A stretch of 64,000 bases of DNA from Muribaculaceae bacterium Zag1 (lineage in GTDB: Bacteria; Bacteroidota; Bacteroidia; Bacteroidales; Muribaculaceae). The first letter of the stretch is position 1, and each line of letters begins with the position of its first letter. The stretch spans positions 51,530-115,529 of the forward strand of contig NWBJ01000136.1 in NCBI GenBank assembly GCA_002633115.1, written 5' to 3'. The position numbers and the translations under genes were made by a program. This document shows, piece by piece, positions 15,632 to 24,638 of this stretch. Under the pieces are notes generated by a model. It was given only the letters and a program-made list of their open reading frames with translations. It was not told the DNA's origin and did not search any database.

Positions 15632-16253
15632 ATTTTTCTGGATTTTGTTTTTGCCGAATCCCTATGATGAGATTTCGGATATAGGCTACTAATCCGCAAG
15701 CCTGGCCCAGGATTAGGACTGGGTCGAGGCGCACGATCGCATAGCTCACTATGATGATCGACCCCGCCAAACTGATGATCCAAAATCCTGGCGGAAGCAT
15801 AGATTCATGCTCAGCGCTGGAGTAGAGCCATTGGTATATAAATCTGAGAGTGAACAGCACTTGGCCAGCTGAGCCATACACCAACAGGCCGATGGGTATG
15901 TCTTCGTTGCGAAAAAATTCATTGACAAAAGTGCCAAAATTGTCAATGACAAATCCGATAGCCACTATGGGCGTCAGCACCAGCGCGGCTCGGAATATCC
16001 AAGGGATGCGGGGCCATACCCCCTTCATGTTGAGGTTCCACAGGTAGATGTAGTAGGATATGAATTGGCCGAGCACAATGGCGAAGTCGTGGCGCAGCCA
16101 GCCGTAGATGCACAGCAGGTAGGCTGCGGCAAGGCTCAGCTCCCAGAATATCGATGGCGAGAGCACGCGCTTAGCGCGCTCCGACATGATCCACTGCACC
16201 AGGATGCGCGCCGAGAACAGGGCTTGGGCCAAAAATCCAATTACATATATCAT
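15618..16253 (-). CDS. LAB_N (lipid-A-disaccharide synthase N-terminal) membrane protein
   Basis: 211 aa with about six membrane helices arranged as two LAB_N repeats: the first has AQALFSARILVQWIMSERAK, the second QVLFTLRFIYQWLYSSAEHE. This small integral membrane domain is found at the start of some LpxB proteins and as stand-alone proteins next to ArnC/ArnT-like genes. It is 15 bp downstream of the GT2 gene and overlaps the next gene by 14 bp. Context suggests a role in moving or modifying lipid-linked sugars at the inner membrane; no catalytic residues can be named. Confidence 0.8.
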   Translation of the reverse strand: MIYVIGFLAQALFSARILVQWIMSERAKRVLSPSIFWELSLAAAYLLCIYGWLRHDFAIVLGQFISYYIYLWNLNMKGVWPRIPWIFRAALVLTPIVAIGFVIDNFGTFVNEFFRNEDIPIGLLVYGSAGQVLFTLRFIYQWLYSSAEHESMLPPGFWIISLAGSIIIVSYAIVRLDPVLILGQACGLVAYIRNLIIGIRQKQNPEKYAKP

Positions 16254-16268
16254 AGGTCGAGGCAGAGA

Positions 16269-16991
16269 CTATTTTAGATTCTGGTCGGCGATGGTGTAAT
16301 TGATATAGCGTTTCTTCATCCACCGATAGGCGAAGCAGTCCATAAAGGGCGCTACCAGGCGATTCCACAGGTGGTATTTGCTCACACCCGCTGTGCGCGG
16401 GAAATGCCGCACTGGCACTTGCTTGACCTTGCCGCCGTCTTGCAACAATATCAGCGCCGGCAAGAATCGATGCATGCCCGTAAAGAAAGGCACGCGCTTG
16501 GCATAGTCGGTGTGCATGATCTTGAGCGGGCAGCCGGTGTCCTGCACCCCGTCGTGGGTCATCATGCGGCGGAATCCGTTGGCGATTTTGCTCTGCAGCT
16601 TTTTGAATCCGGTATCCTTGCGATTGGCGCGTATTCCCATCACCAGAGGGTAATCCTTGATATAGTCAACGAGCAGGTTGAAATCCTCGGGAGCAGTCTG
16701 CAGGTCAGCATCGATGTATCCCACGTAAGGCGAGGTGGCATGGTCGATGCCAGCCTTCATGGCCGCACTCAGTCCGCGATTTTGGGCGAAGGAGATGTAG
16801 TAGAAATCCTTATTGCGGGCGCAGATGTCCTTGATGAGAGGCAGACTCTTGTCTTTAGAGCCATCATCGACAAAAAGAACGCAAGCCGAGCATTTGCATG
16901 TTGGCAAAAACTTGCCCAAGCGCTCTTCGAGGGCCGGCATGTTGTCTTCTTCGTTGTAGACAGGCACTATAATCGTGAGGTCGTAATTCAT
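16269..16991 (-). CDS. GT2 glycosyltransferase, ArnC/DPM1-like
   Basis: 240 aa. A GT-A fold with TIIVPVYNEEDNM at the N-terminus, VLFVDDGSKD and the DADLQ metal-binding motif (about residues 93-97), then HTDYAKRVPFF and the late FPRTAGVSKYHLWNR typical of polyprenyl-phosphate sugar transferases. No C-terminal membrane helices are present, so it is probably a soluble or peripheral enzyme that makes a polyprenyl-phosphate sugar. The ArnT-like gene upstream would then use that donor. Sugar identity cannot be read from sequence. Confidence 0.85.
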   Translation of the reverse strand: MNYDLTIIVPVYNEEDNMPALEERLGKFLPTCKCSACVLFVDDGSKDKSLPLIKDICARNKDFYYISFAQNRGLSAAMKAGIDHATSPYVGYIDADLQTAPEDFNLLVDYIKDYPLVMGIRANRKDTGFKKLQSKIANGFRRMMTHDGVQDTGCPLKIMHTDYAKRVPFFTGMHRFLPALILLQDGGKVKQVPVRHFPRTAGVSKYHLWNRLVAPFMDCFAYRWMKKRYINYTIADQNLK

Positions 16992-17044
16992 AATTATGAA
17001 AGTCTAACTGTGGTAAGGTTTAAACGGTTTACTACCCTCTATTC

Positions 17045-18709
17045 TTATTGGCGAGGGGTGATTAAGTAGGCGTCATATAAAAATACGGGACTATGGCGCT
17101 TATTATTGCTTGGACGGCGGTTGTCGTCGTAAGTATCGATGTAGGCGCTGTCGGCATACTGCCATAGCTGAGCCGGCAGGTAGTTGCCAACAGGGCCATG
17201 AGTGAGTATCACAAATGGCATGAGGCGGCGCAGAGAGTCGGGCGCAGTCGAGGTCAAGGGCCGGATTTTGCGGTTGGCGGCGTAGACAAGCTCAATCCTC
17301 AGCGAATCCTGGGGCAATGAATAGAAAGGCACCCCCTGCAGGGCAGGTATCTGGCGCGTGGCCGCTATGCTATGCATCTCGGGGTTATTGATGATATTGC
17401 GGGTGCTGGGCATCACGCAACATTCGGCATAAACAAAGAGCATTGTTATGGCAACCACCATAGCAAGCGGTCTGAGCTTAATGGCTGACCATATCAGCCA
17501 TGCCGCAATGGCGGCGCATACCACAGTGAGCACTATCCATAGCGCCAAGGACATATAGCCCGGCTTAGTGGCAAACACCCATCCCAGGGCTGGGAGGGCC
17601 GCAACCACTGCCGACAAGAGGTAGGCATTGATGCGGAAACACACTCGGTCGGCCACTGTGCCTCGGGTATAAGAGGCGAATATGTCGCGCCAGTGCAATA
17701 TCAGGCAGCCCATCAGGTAGGCGGCCGGTATGAGTATTGGCAACAGGTAGCGGCTTTTCTTTTCGGGCAAGAACGACAACAGTATCAGAGACGCGAGCAT
17801 CCAAGCCAGGGAGAAAAGCCAAGGACGGGCAATCTTGCCAAAGTCGCGTTTCCAACTGCCAGTGACCGGCACCCAATAGCACATAGCGGTAATCAGCAGC
17901 AGCGACCAGCACCCGGTCTCGAGGAAGAATTTCCAATAGTACCACCATGGCCTAACGTTGCGATTGACCCACGAGCCCGACTCTTTCTCCACCACGGCTT
18001 GCAATGAATCAGAGTGGAGGAAATGAATCAGCCCATACCACCATCCGCCCACTACCAGGGCCACCACTATCATAGCTATCAGGGCCCACCATTTTCCTCG
18101 CATCGATGGGCGGTAAACTATCCAGAAAGAGATGAGGAATGGCAAGAACAAAGCATAGAGCGACACTGGGCCCTTGCTCATAATCGACAATCCCGTCATC
18201 AAGCCAGCAGCCAGCATGTTGAGCCAGGCTTTCTGGCCTGGTCCCTCCATCCAAGCTAAGGCGAAAAAGTAGATGCCGCCAAGCATGAAAGCATGGCAAT
18301 AGATGTCCCACGAGGCTGTGCGTCCCATCAGCACCACATTGTAGCATGTACACAGCAGCAACGTGGGCATCAGCGGGTCAATTTTAAGCACTCGGCGAGC
18401 CATCTTCCAGAAGAAGAACACCATCAGCAGAGCCGCCACAGCCGCCATTGAGCGCTGCATGGCTATGCTGTCGGGCCGGAGGATTTCGGCTATGGCGGTG
18501 CACCAAGTGGGCAGGGGAGGCTTTTCGAGACGCAAGTCGCCATTCATAGTGGTCACGATCCAATGGTTATCGTAGACCATCTCGCGAGCAGTAATGATGT
18601 TGCGCGATTCCATGATGTCGGGGGCTATGGTGTCGTTGTTCACAAAGAAAGTGGCGATGCAGACGAGCACCACCGCAACTATCACTATCTTGCGTTGCAA
18701 TCCTTCCAT
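17045..18709 (-). CDS. ArnT-like inner-membrane glycosyltransferase (PMT_2/GT83)
   Basis: 554 aa from the ATG at 18709. The track start (18760) is wrong because a promoter (TAACTTTG, 18740-18733) lies inside it. The N-terminus has one helix, then an acidic loop with IAPDIMESRNIITAREM and LEKPPLPTWCTAI, the pattern of ArnT/PMT enzymes (Asp/Glu in the first periplasmic loop). About 11-12 membrane helices follow and a soluble periplasmic C-terminal domain of about 120 residues. Family members transfer a sugar from a polyprenyl phosphate to lipid A or another acceptor on the periplasmic side. It is the first gene of the operon with GT2 and LAB_N. Confidence 0.85.
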   Translation of the reverse strand: MEGLQRKIVIVAVVLVCIATFFVNNDTIAPDIMESRNIITAREMVYDNHWIVTTMNGDLRLEKPPLPTWCTAIAEILRPDSIAMQRSMAAVAALLMVFFFWKMARRVLKIDPLMPTLLLCTCYNVVLMGRTASWDIYCHAFMLGGIYFFALAWMEGPGQKAWLNMLAAGLMTGLSIMSKGPVSLYALFLPFLISFWIVYRPSMRGKWWALIAMIVVALVVGGWWYGLIHFLHSDSLQAVVEKESGSWVNRNVRPWWYYWKFFLETGCWSLLLITAMCYWVPVTGSWKRDFGKIARPWLFSLAWMLASLILLSFLPEKKSRYLLPILIPAAYLMGCLILHWRDIFASYTRGTVADRVCFRINAYLLSAVVAALPALGWVFATKPGYMSLALWIVLTVVCAAIAAWLIWSAIKLRPLAMVVAITMLFVYAECCVMPSTRNIINNPEMHSIAATRQIPALQGVPFYSLPQDSLRIELVYAANRKIRPLTSTAPDSLRRLMPFVILTHGPVGNYLPAQLWQYADSAYIDTYDDNRRPSNNKRHSPVFLYDAYLITPRQ

Positions 18710-18732
18710 TTCTTTAAGCCTGATTGGAACTG

Positions 18733-18740
18733 CAAAGTTA
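18733..18740 (-). promoter_or_regulatory. Promoter of the ArnT-GT2-LAB_N-RyR-M1 operon
   Basis: Minus-strand TAACTTTG followed by C, 24 bp above the ATG at 18709. It fixes the start codon of the ArnT-like gene. Confidence 0.7.
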
Positions 18741-18914
18741 CTGAAAAAAAGCGTACTCACCGCTCAATAATGAATAAAAAAGATTAAGAAGTGTGGTCAA
18801 AAGGGAGGGTAAAATAGTCTGAAAAGCGTCACTATTCGACCAATTGGCAAAAATTATGGAATAAATGGGTATTATTTAGGTTACAGTCACAATCACCAAT
18901 TAAATGAAAATCCG

Positions 18915-18922
18915 TAACTTTG
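18915..18922 (+). promoter_or_regulatory. Promoter of the RND efflux operon
   Basis: TAACTTTG followed by CGC. It overlaps the first codon of the track ORF (18920), so translation must begin later, at 18998 or 19001. Confidence 0.7.
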
Positions 18923-18997
18923 CGCACAGTAAAAGATCACATTTCTGATCGGCAAGAAAAAGTATTTATCAATCCATTTATATTGGCAATAATCACC

Positions 18998-20062
18998 ATG
19001 ATGAAAAGGCTAATGTTGGCAGCAGCCGTGGCTGCGATGCTGATTACCACCGGATGCGACAAGACCCAGAGCACCGAGCAGGTGCGCACGGTCATAGTGT
19101 CTACTCCCCAGCTCGCTGGGAGCGGAGGAGGCCAAGTGAGTCTCCCCGGCGTAGTGAAAGAAGCGCAAAATGTAAAAGCCGCCTTCAAGTCGGCTGGTCA
19201 GCTCATGACTATCCAGGTCAAGGAGGGCGACTATGTAAGCAAAGGGCAATTGATCGCCACGCTCGACGATGTGGACTATCAGATAGCGCTCGATGCGGCG
19301 CAGTCGCAATACACCCAGCTAAAAAGCGAGGTGGGGCGCGTTAAGCAGCTCTATGAGCGCGGCAGCGTCTCGGCCAACGAATATGAGAAAGCCCAGTCGG
19401 GCCTCGAACAAGCCGAAGCTCAGATGAAAGCCAAGCAAAACCAAGTAGACTATACTCGCCTCTACTCGCCCGCCAGCGGATATGTCGAGGATGTGTTTTT
19501 CCATACCGGCGAGATGGTCGATGCCGGTACCCCGGTGTTGTCGCTCATAGATGCCACAGATATGCAAGTCGAGGTGAACATTCCCGTCGACATCTATCGC
19601 CAGCGCCAGGCGCTGAGCGGATTTCAAGCCCAGATTGGCGACCAAAACTATGACATGAGCCTGGTCAGCATCACTCCCAAGACCGATGGCACACAGATGT
19701 ACAAGATGCTGCTGCGCTTCCCGTCATCAGCCAATATGGCCATGGCATCGGGCGCAAACGCTGCAGTGACATTCAATGTCAGTGGCACCGAGGAGCAAAC
19801 GGCCACTGCCTGGTCAATCCCCATGACTGCCCTATTCTACGAGGGCGCAACCCCATGCGTATGGGTAGTAGGCGATGATGCAACAGTGCAGAAGCGCGAA
19901 CTGCGCCTGTCAACTCTCAGCACCGACGGCATGGCCGTGGTCGAGCAGGGCATCAGCGGAGCTGACCGCGTGGTTAAGGCTGGCGTGAAGCATCTGCACC
20001 AAGGCGACAAAGTAGAGATTTTGGACCGCGAATGTAGCACCAACGTAGGAGGACTGCTCTGA
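18998..20062 (+). CDS. RND efflux periplasmic adaptor (membrane fusion protein)
   Basis: 354 aa from the ATGATG at 18998. The signal peptide MKRLMLAAAVAAMLITTGC resembles a lipoprotein signal with Cys as the first mature residue. Domain order fits HlyD/AcrA: beta-barrel start (VSLPGVVKEAQNVKAAFKSA), lipoyl half (IQVKEGDYVSKGQLIATLDD), coiled-coil hairpin with AQSQYTQLKSEVGRVKQLYE, second lipoyl half (YSPASGYVEDVFFHTGEMV), then the beta-barrel and membrane-proximal domains. It bridges the inner-membrane pump and the outer-membrane channel. Its stop codon overlaps the permease start (TGATG). Confidence 0.9.
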   Translation: MMKRLMLAAAVAAMLITTGCDKTQSTEQVRTVIVSTPQLAGSGGGQVSLPGVVKEAQNVKAAFKSAGQLMTIQVKEGDYVSKGQLIATLDDVDYQIALDAAQSQYTQLKSEVGRVKQLYERGSVSANEYEKAQSGLEQAEAQMKAKQNQVDYTRLYSPASGYVEDVFFHTGEMVDAGTPVLSLIDATDMQVEVNIPVDIYRQRQALSGFQAQIGDQNYDMSLVSITPKTDGTQMYKMLLRFPSSANMAMASGANAAVTFNVSGTEEQTATAWSIPMTALFYEGATPCVWVVGDDATVQKRELRLSTLSTDGMAVVEQGISGADRVVKAGVKHLHQGDKVEILDRECSTNVGGLL

Positions 20063-23000
20063 TGAAGATAGTTAAATATTTGGTGAATCACCCCACGTTG
20101 ATGTGGTCGCTGCTGGCAGCCATAGTCATAGGCGGAGTGTTGTCATTCATGAGGATGCCAAAACTCGAAGACCCGGCTGTGCCTGTCAAGCAAGTGATGA
20201 TGGTGGTGGCTCGGCCCGGAGCCAGTGTCCATGAGATGGAGCTGCAAGTGGCTCAGCCTGTTGAGGATGCGCTGCGCACCCTGCCCGATGTCAAGAAAAT
20301 CAAGACCGATGTGCAGCAAGGCATGGTGATGTTTACGGTCGAGCTTGAGATGACCGTGCTGATGGAGGACCTGGAGCAGCATTTCGACCTGTTGCGTCGC
20401 AAGGCCAACGATATCCAAGCCTCATTGCCGAGCGGTTGCGTAGCCACCATGGTCATCGATGATCAGATGGATGTCTATGGCATCTTCTATTCGCTGCAAG
20501 GCGAGGGTTACGACTACCCCGAATTGTATGAATACGCCAAGCTGATACGCCGCGAACTCGTGGCCATCAAGGGCGTGAAGCGCGTCAATATCGTGGGCGA
20601 CCGCGAGGAGACTGTCAATATCACCCTCGACAAAGCCATGATTTCGCAAAACGGCATCCTGCCGACCCAAATCATGTTGGCGCTACAGGATGTTGGCAAA
20701 CCGGTTGATTCTGGCCTATTCTCAGTCGACAATCAGCGCATAGCCATGCGTGTGGATACGATGATCAATACAGTCGACGACGTACGCAACCTGTACATCC
20801 CCACTATGGATGGGCGCCGCATACGTCTTGGCGATGTAGCCACGGTCGAGCGCGCATTCAAGCAGCCTCACAGCAATGGCTTCTTCGTCAACGGCCAACC
20901 GGCTCTCGCTATCTGCCTTGCTTTGGAGGACGATGTAGTGGTGCCTGACCTGGGCAAAGAGGTTGATGCCAAGCTCGCCGAGGTGATGCAGCGCTTGCCG
21001 GTAGGCTTGACAACCGAAAAGATATTTTTCCAGCCCGACAAAGTGAGCGAGGCCATCAACTCGTTTATGGTCAATCTGGTCGAGTCGGTGCTGATTGTGA
21101 TTCTGCTCTTGGTGTTCTCGATGGGATGGCGCGGAGGCGTGATAATCGGCGTAGGCCTGATTCTGACTATTTGCGCCTCATTCCCGATACTGATGCAGCT
21201 CGGCACTACGCTGCAGCGCATCTCGCTGGGAGCCTTCATCGTGGCTATGGGCATGCTTGTCGATAACGCTATTGTGGTGATGGACGGCATACTCAAGGAT
21301 CGCAAGCGCGGTCTGCCCATGAACCAGTGGCTATATCGCACAGGCCGAGTCACGGCTATGCCTCTGCTCGGCGCAACCATAATCGCTGCCACGACATTTA
21401 TCAGCGTATTCTTGTCGCCTGACTCAACTGGCGAATATGCCCATGACCTATTCTTGGTGCTGGCAGTGAGCTTGTTGGTGAGCTGGGTGCTGGCTTTGGT
21501 GCAAGTGCCATTTTTCTGCAAGAGATTTTTGCCGAGAGAGGAAAAGACAAAGGCGCAAAGGCGCAAAGGCGCAAAGGAGAGTGCCGACGAGGATGCTCAG
21601 ATTTACAGCGGTCCCGTGTACAGCACTATGCGCACGGCTGTGACCTGGGTCACCGGCCATACCAAGACATCGTTGGTGGCTGCCTTGATGGTGCTGGGTC
21701 TGGCTCTGGTGTGCATGAATTTCGTAAAGAATCGCTTCTTCCCCGACTTTGAATACAAACAATTCGTGGTGGAATATCAGATGCCGCCGCAGACCAGTCC
21801 CGACCAAGTCAAGACCGACCTGCTCGCTATCTCTGACACCCTGATGCGCATGCCCGGCATTGAGAGGGTAGCGGCAAGCGTGGGCGGACCTCCAGCTCGC
21901 TATTGCTTGGTGCGCCCGATGAACAATGGCGGCACAGCTTATGGCGAACTCATTATCGACTGCCCCGACTACAATGGGGTGATGGCTGTGATACCTCAAG
22001 TGAGGGATTATATCCGCAACAATTATCCCGATGCCTACGCTCGCATACGCAAGTATAACTTCTCGATTGCCACATCGCATACCGTCGAGGTGCAATTCTC
22101 CGGTCCCGACCCCGAAGTACTGCGCGACCTCAGCGCTCAGGCCCAGGCGATAATGCGAGATTGCAAGTATGTGGATGCTTATTCGGTGCAAGACAACTGG
22201 AAGCCTCGCACAGCATCATGGACATTTGACTATGACACCAGCGATGGCGCCCGCTCGGGCATCAAGCGCAGCGACATTGCCAACGCTCTGCAAGCCGCCA
22301 CCGAGGGCATGACCGTGGGCGTAATGTCGGATGCCGACAAGATGCTGATGGTCAACCTGCAAGTGCGCAATGCAGATGGCTCGCTTATCACCGATCCCGC
22401 AGAAATGCCAGTGTGGAACATGGCTGGCACAGTAGCTACCGTGGGTAGCGTGGTGCGCGGTCATCATCTGATGTCGGAGGAGAACGCTATCTACCGTCTC
22501 AATGGCGCTCGCGCTATCGAGGTGGAGTGTGACCCCGATGGTGACAACGAATTTGCCACCCCGGCCAAAATCCTTGAGGACATCACCGATAAGATTGAGG
22601 CTATCCCCTTGCCGCAAGGCTATTCTATGAAATGGGTGGGCGAGCAAGAACTGCAAAACGAAGCCATGGGCAATCTCTATGGATATATGCCATTGATGTT
22701 TTTCATCATGATAGTAGTGTTGTTGTTGCTCTTCGACCGCTGGAAGCGCGCGATTGTGATTCTGCTCTGCTTGCCGTTTATCCTGTGCGGCATCACTCCG
22801 GCATTGTTCTTCACCTCTACGCCGTTCACCTTCATGGCCATCATCGGCATGATGGGTCTGATGGGCATGATGACCAAGAATACCATCGTGCTTGTCGACG
22901 AGGCCGATCGTTTGATGCGTGAGAAAGGGTATGCAGTAAGACAAGCAGCCATCGAGGCCACCATTTCACGCGTTAGGCCAGTGCTCTTGGCATCACTCAC

Positions 23001-23271
23001 TACCATTGTGGGTATGATACCCCTGATTCCAGACCCGATGTACGGCTCGTTGGCCATCACCATCATGGGCGGATTGCTGGTGGGCACATTGATTACCCTG
23101 CTCCTCTTACCTCTGCTTTACGTAGTGTTTATTTCTGACGGAGATGTAGCAAAATCGAACCCTGAAAATAATGATGACGATGAAAACTATGATAATGGGC
23201 GCCGCGTTGCTGGCCGTGATAGCCATGCAGGCGCAGTCGCCGATGAGGCTCTCGCACCAGCAATGCATTGA
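20062..23271 (+). CDS. RND-family efflux permease (AcrB/HAE type)
   Basis: 1069 aa, with 12 expected membrane helices and two large periplasmic loops. The proton-relay helix has MLVDNAIVVMDGIL (Asp in TM4). The second half contains GMMGLMGMMTKNTIVLVDEA. The cytoplasmic loop near residue 500 carries KTKAQRRKGAKE, encoded by three tandem GCGCAAAG octamers, an interspersed Bacteroidetes repeat captured in frame. The C-terminal tail (about 35 residues, Asn/Asp-rich) lies over the start of the outer-membrane gene in another frame. Substrate is unknown; the subgroup resembles pumps for hydrophobic or amphiphilic compounds. Middle gene of the operon. Confidence 0.9.
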   Translation: MKIVKYLVNHPTLMWSLLAAIVIGGVLSFMRMPKLEDPAVPVKQVMMVVARPGASVHEMELQVAQPVEDALRTLPDVKKIKTDVQQGMVMFTVELEMTVLMEDLEQHFDLLRRKANDIQASLPSGCVATMVIDDQMDVYGIFYSLQGEGYDYPELYEYAKLIRRELVAIKGVKRVNIVGDREETVNITLDKAMISQNGILPTQIMLALQDVGKPVDSGLFSVDNQRIAMRVDTMINTVDDVRNLYIPTMDGRRIRLGDVATVERAFKQPHSNGFFVNGQPALAICLALEDDVVVPDLGKEVDAKLAEVMQRLPVGLTTEKIFFQPDKVSEAINSFMVNLVESVLIVILLLVFSMGWRGGVIIGVGLILTICASFPILMQLGTTLQRISLGAFIVAMGMLVDNAIVVMDGILKDRKRGLPMNQWLYRTGRVTAMPLLGATIIAATTFISVFLSPDSTGEYAHDLFLVLAVSLLVSWVLALVQVPFFCKRFLPREEKTKAQRRKGAKESADEDAQIYSGPVYSTMRTAVTWVTGHTKTSLVAALMVLGLALVCMNFVKNRFFPDFEYKQFVVEYQMPPQTSPDQVKTDLLAISDTLMRMPGIERVAASVGGPPARYCLVRPMNNGGTAYGELIIDCPDYNGVMAVIPQVRDYIRNNYPDAYARIRKYNFSIATSHTVEVQFSGPDPEVLRDLSAQAQAIMRDCKYVDAYSVQDNWKPRTASWTFDYDTSDGARSGIKRSDIANALQAATEGMTVGVMSDADKMLMVNLQVRNADGSLITDPAEMPVWNMAGTVATVGSVVRGHHLMSEENAIYRLNGARAIEVECDPDGDNEFATPAKILEDITDKIEAIPLPQGYSMKWVGEQELQNEAMGNLYGYMPLMFFIMIVVLLLLFDRWKRAIVILLCLPFILCGITPALFFTSTPFTFMAIIGMMGLMGMMTKNTIVLVDEADRLMREKGYAVRQAAIEATISRVRPVLLASLTTIVGMIPLIPDPMYGSLAITIMGGLLVGTLITLLLLPLLYVVFISDGDVAKSNPENNDDDENYDNGRRVAGRDSHAGAVADEALAPAMH

Positions 23272-24493
23272 GATGGCCGTAGCCTCGAGCCAGGACGTGG
23301 CTATCGCCCGCAACGAGGCCACGCAGGGCTCGCTCGATGTGGGCGTGGCCAAGACAAACCGTTTGCCTCGCCTGTCGGGCTCGGCCATGGGATTCTATAT
23401 GGCTCCCAACATGGATATGAGCGGCATGGACTTTGTGATGCACGGCGCTTGGTCAGCCGGTCTGAGCCTGACTCAGCCAGTGTGGGCCGGAGGCAAGATT
23501 ACAGCCGGAATCAAGCTGGCTGAGATTGGCCGCGATGCCAAGCAGCTGCAATCGACCGCTACGCGGCTCGATGTGGTGTGCGATGCCGACAATGCCTATT
23601 GGACATACATAGCCGTGCTCGAAAAGCAGCAGATGCTCCTGTCTTTGCTGCAGTATGTCGAGGAGGCTTATCAACAGGTCGAGGCATCGGTGTCGGCCGA
23701 AATGTCAACACGCGCCGATATGCTCCGCCTTGAGGCCAAGCGCAGTGATGTGAAGTACCAGATCGAAAAGGTAGAGAGCGGCATCGACATGTGCCGCATG
23801 GGCCTGTGCCGCATCATCGGCGTGGACTATGACACCCCAATCGAGCCAACAGATACGGCTATGACAATTGCCAGCCCTATGGAGTTTTTCTCGCTTGGCC
23901 GGGGAGCTGAGGATAGACCGGAGTACCAGTTGCTCAACAAGCAAATCCAGGCAGCTCAGCAGCAAGTGAAGCTTACTCGCGGCGATTTCCTGCCCACGGT
24001 GGGCTTGTCGGCAATGTACAATTGGTATGGCAATATGAAGCTCAAAGGCACTGCCAGCGATGGCATGGGAGGGTACATACCTTATACTCAGAAGATAAAT
24101 GATAACTTTGGCCTCGCTGTCCTGTCAGTAAACATTCCGCTGGTCAACTGGGGCGAAGGCTGCAAAAAGGTGAAGCAAAAGAAGATAGCAGTGCAGAATG
24201 CCCAACTCGAACTGGAAAAGAATACCAAACTGCTCGACTTGCAGCTGCGCAACTCGCGCCAGAATCTGACCACTGCCTATTCGATGATCGCTACGGCATC
24301 GACCGGTTTGGAGCAAGCGGCCGAGGCTCTGAGGGTAGTGCAAGACCGATTTGACGTGGGCCTATGCACAGTGACCGATCTGCTCGAGGCCCAGAGCCAA
24401 TGGCACCAAGCGCGTTCCAACCTCATCGAGGCTCGCACTCAATACAAGATTTACGAAACCGAATACCTGAGAGCAGCAGGACGACTGGAGTGA
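23180..24493 (+). CDS. TolC-family outer-membrane efflux channel
   Basis: 437 aa from the ATG at 23180 (MKTMIMGAALLAVIAMQAQS, a good signal peptide); the track start at 23171 adds three residues. Two OEP repeats are visible, each with helical hairpins: LSHQQCIEMAVASSQDVAIA...YWTYIAVLEKQQ and YQLLNKQIQAAQQQVKLTRG...VQDRFDVGLCTVTDLLEAQ. Length is right for the family. The gene overlaps the permease by about 90 bp, an unusually long overlap that suggests either tight coupling or a lengthened permease tail. A strong hairpin follows at 24515-24579. Confidence 0.9.
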   Translation: MKTMIMGAALLAVIAMQAQSPMRLSHQQCIEMAVASSQDVAIARNEATQGSLDVGVAKTNRLPRLSGSAMGFYMAPNMDMSGMDFVMHGAWSAGLSLTQPVWAGGKITAGIKLAEIGRDAKQLQSTATRLDVVCDADNAYWTYIAVLEKQQMLLSLLQYVEEAYQQVEASVSAEMSTRADMLRLEAKRSDVKYQIEKVESGIDMCRMGLCRIIGVDYDTPIEPTDTAMTIASPMEFFSLGRGAEDRPEYQLLNKQIQAAQQQVKLTRGDFLPTVGLSAMYNWYGNMKLKGTASDGMGGYIPYTQKINDNFGLAVLSVNIPLVNWGEGCKKVKQKKIAVQNAQLELEKNTKLLDLQLRNSRQNLTTAYSMIATASTGLEQAAEALRVVQDRFDVGLCTVTDLLEAQSQWHQARSNLIEARTQYKIYETEYLRAAGRLE

Positions 24494-24514
24494 AGAATGA
24501 AAAATGAAGAATGA

Positions 24515-24579
24515 AAAATGAAGAATGAAAAATGGCCATCCGGATTGAGCCCGGATGGCCATTTTTCATTCTTCATTTT
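24515..24579. terminator. Bidirectional terminator with 29-bp perfect arms
   Basis: AAAATGAAGAATGAAAAATG + GCCATCCGG pairs perfectly with its complement across the loop ATTGAGC. It sits between the convergent efflux operon and GH3 gene. The same GC core and loop recur at 42894-42932, and partial cores recur at 24603-24615 and 42967-42985. It looks like a dispersed terminator-type repeat. Confidence 0.85.
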
Positions 24580-24638
24580 TAATTTTTCATTTCAATTTGA
24601 AGCCGGATGGCCATTTTCCATTCTTCATTCTTCATTTT

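Noticed and set aside
18710-18760. Extended N-terminus of the ArnT-like protein
   Set aside because: The -7 promoter box falls inside these codons.
18920-18997. Extended N-terminus of the efflux adaptor
   Set aside because: The start overlaps the promoter; the lipoprotein signal begins at 18998.
22216-22944. 242-aa minus-strand ORF inside the RND permease
   Set aside because: His-rich antisense shadow of the permease.
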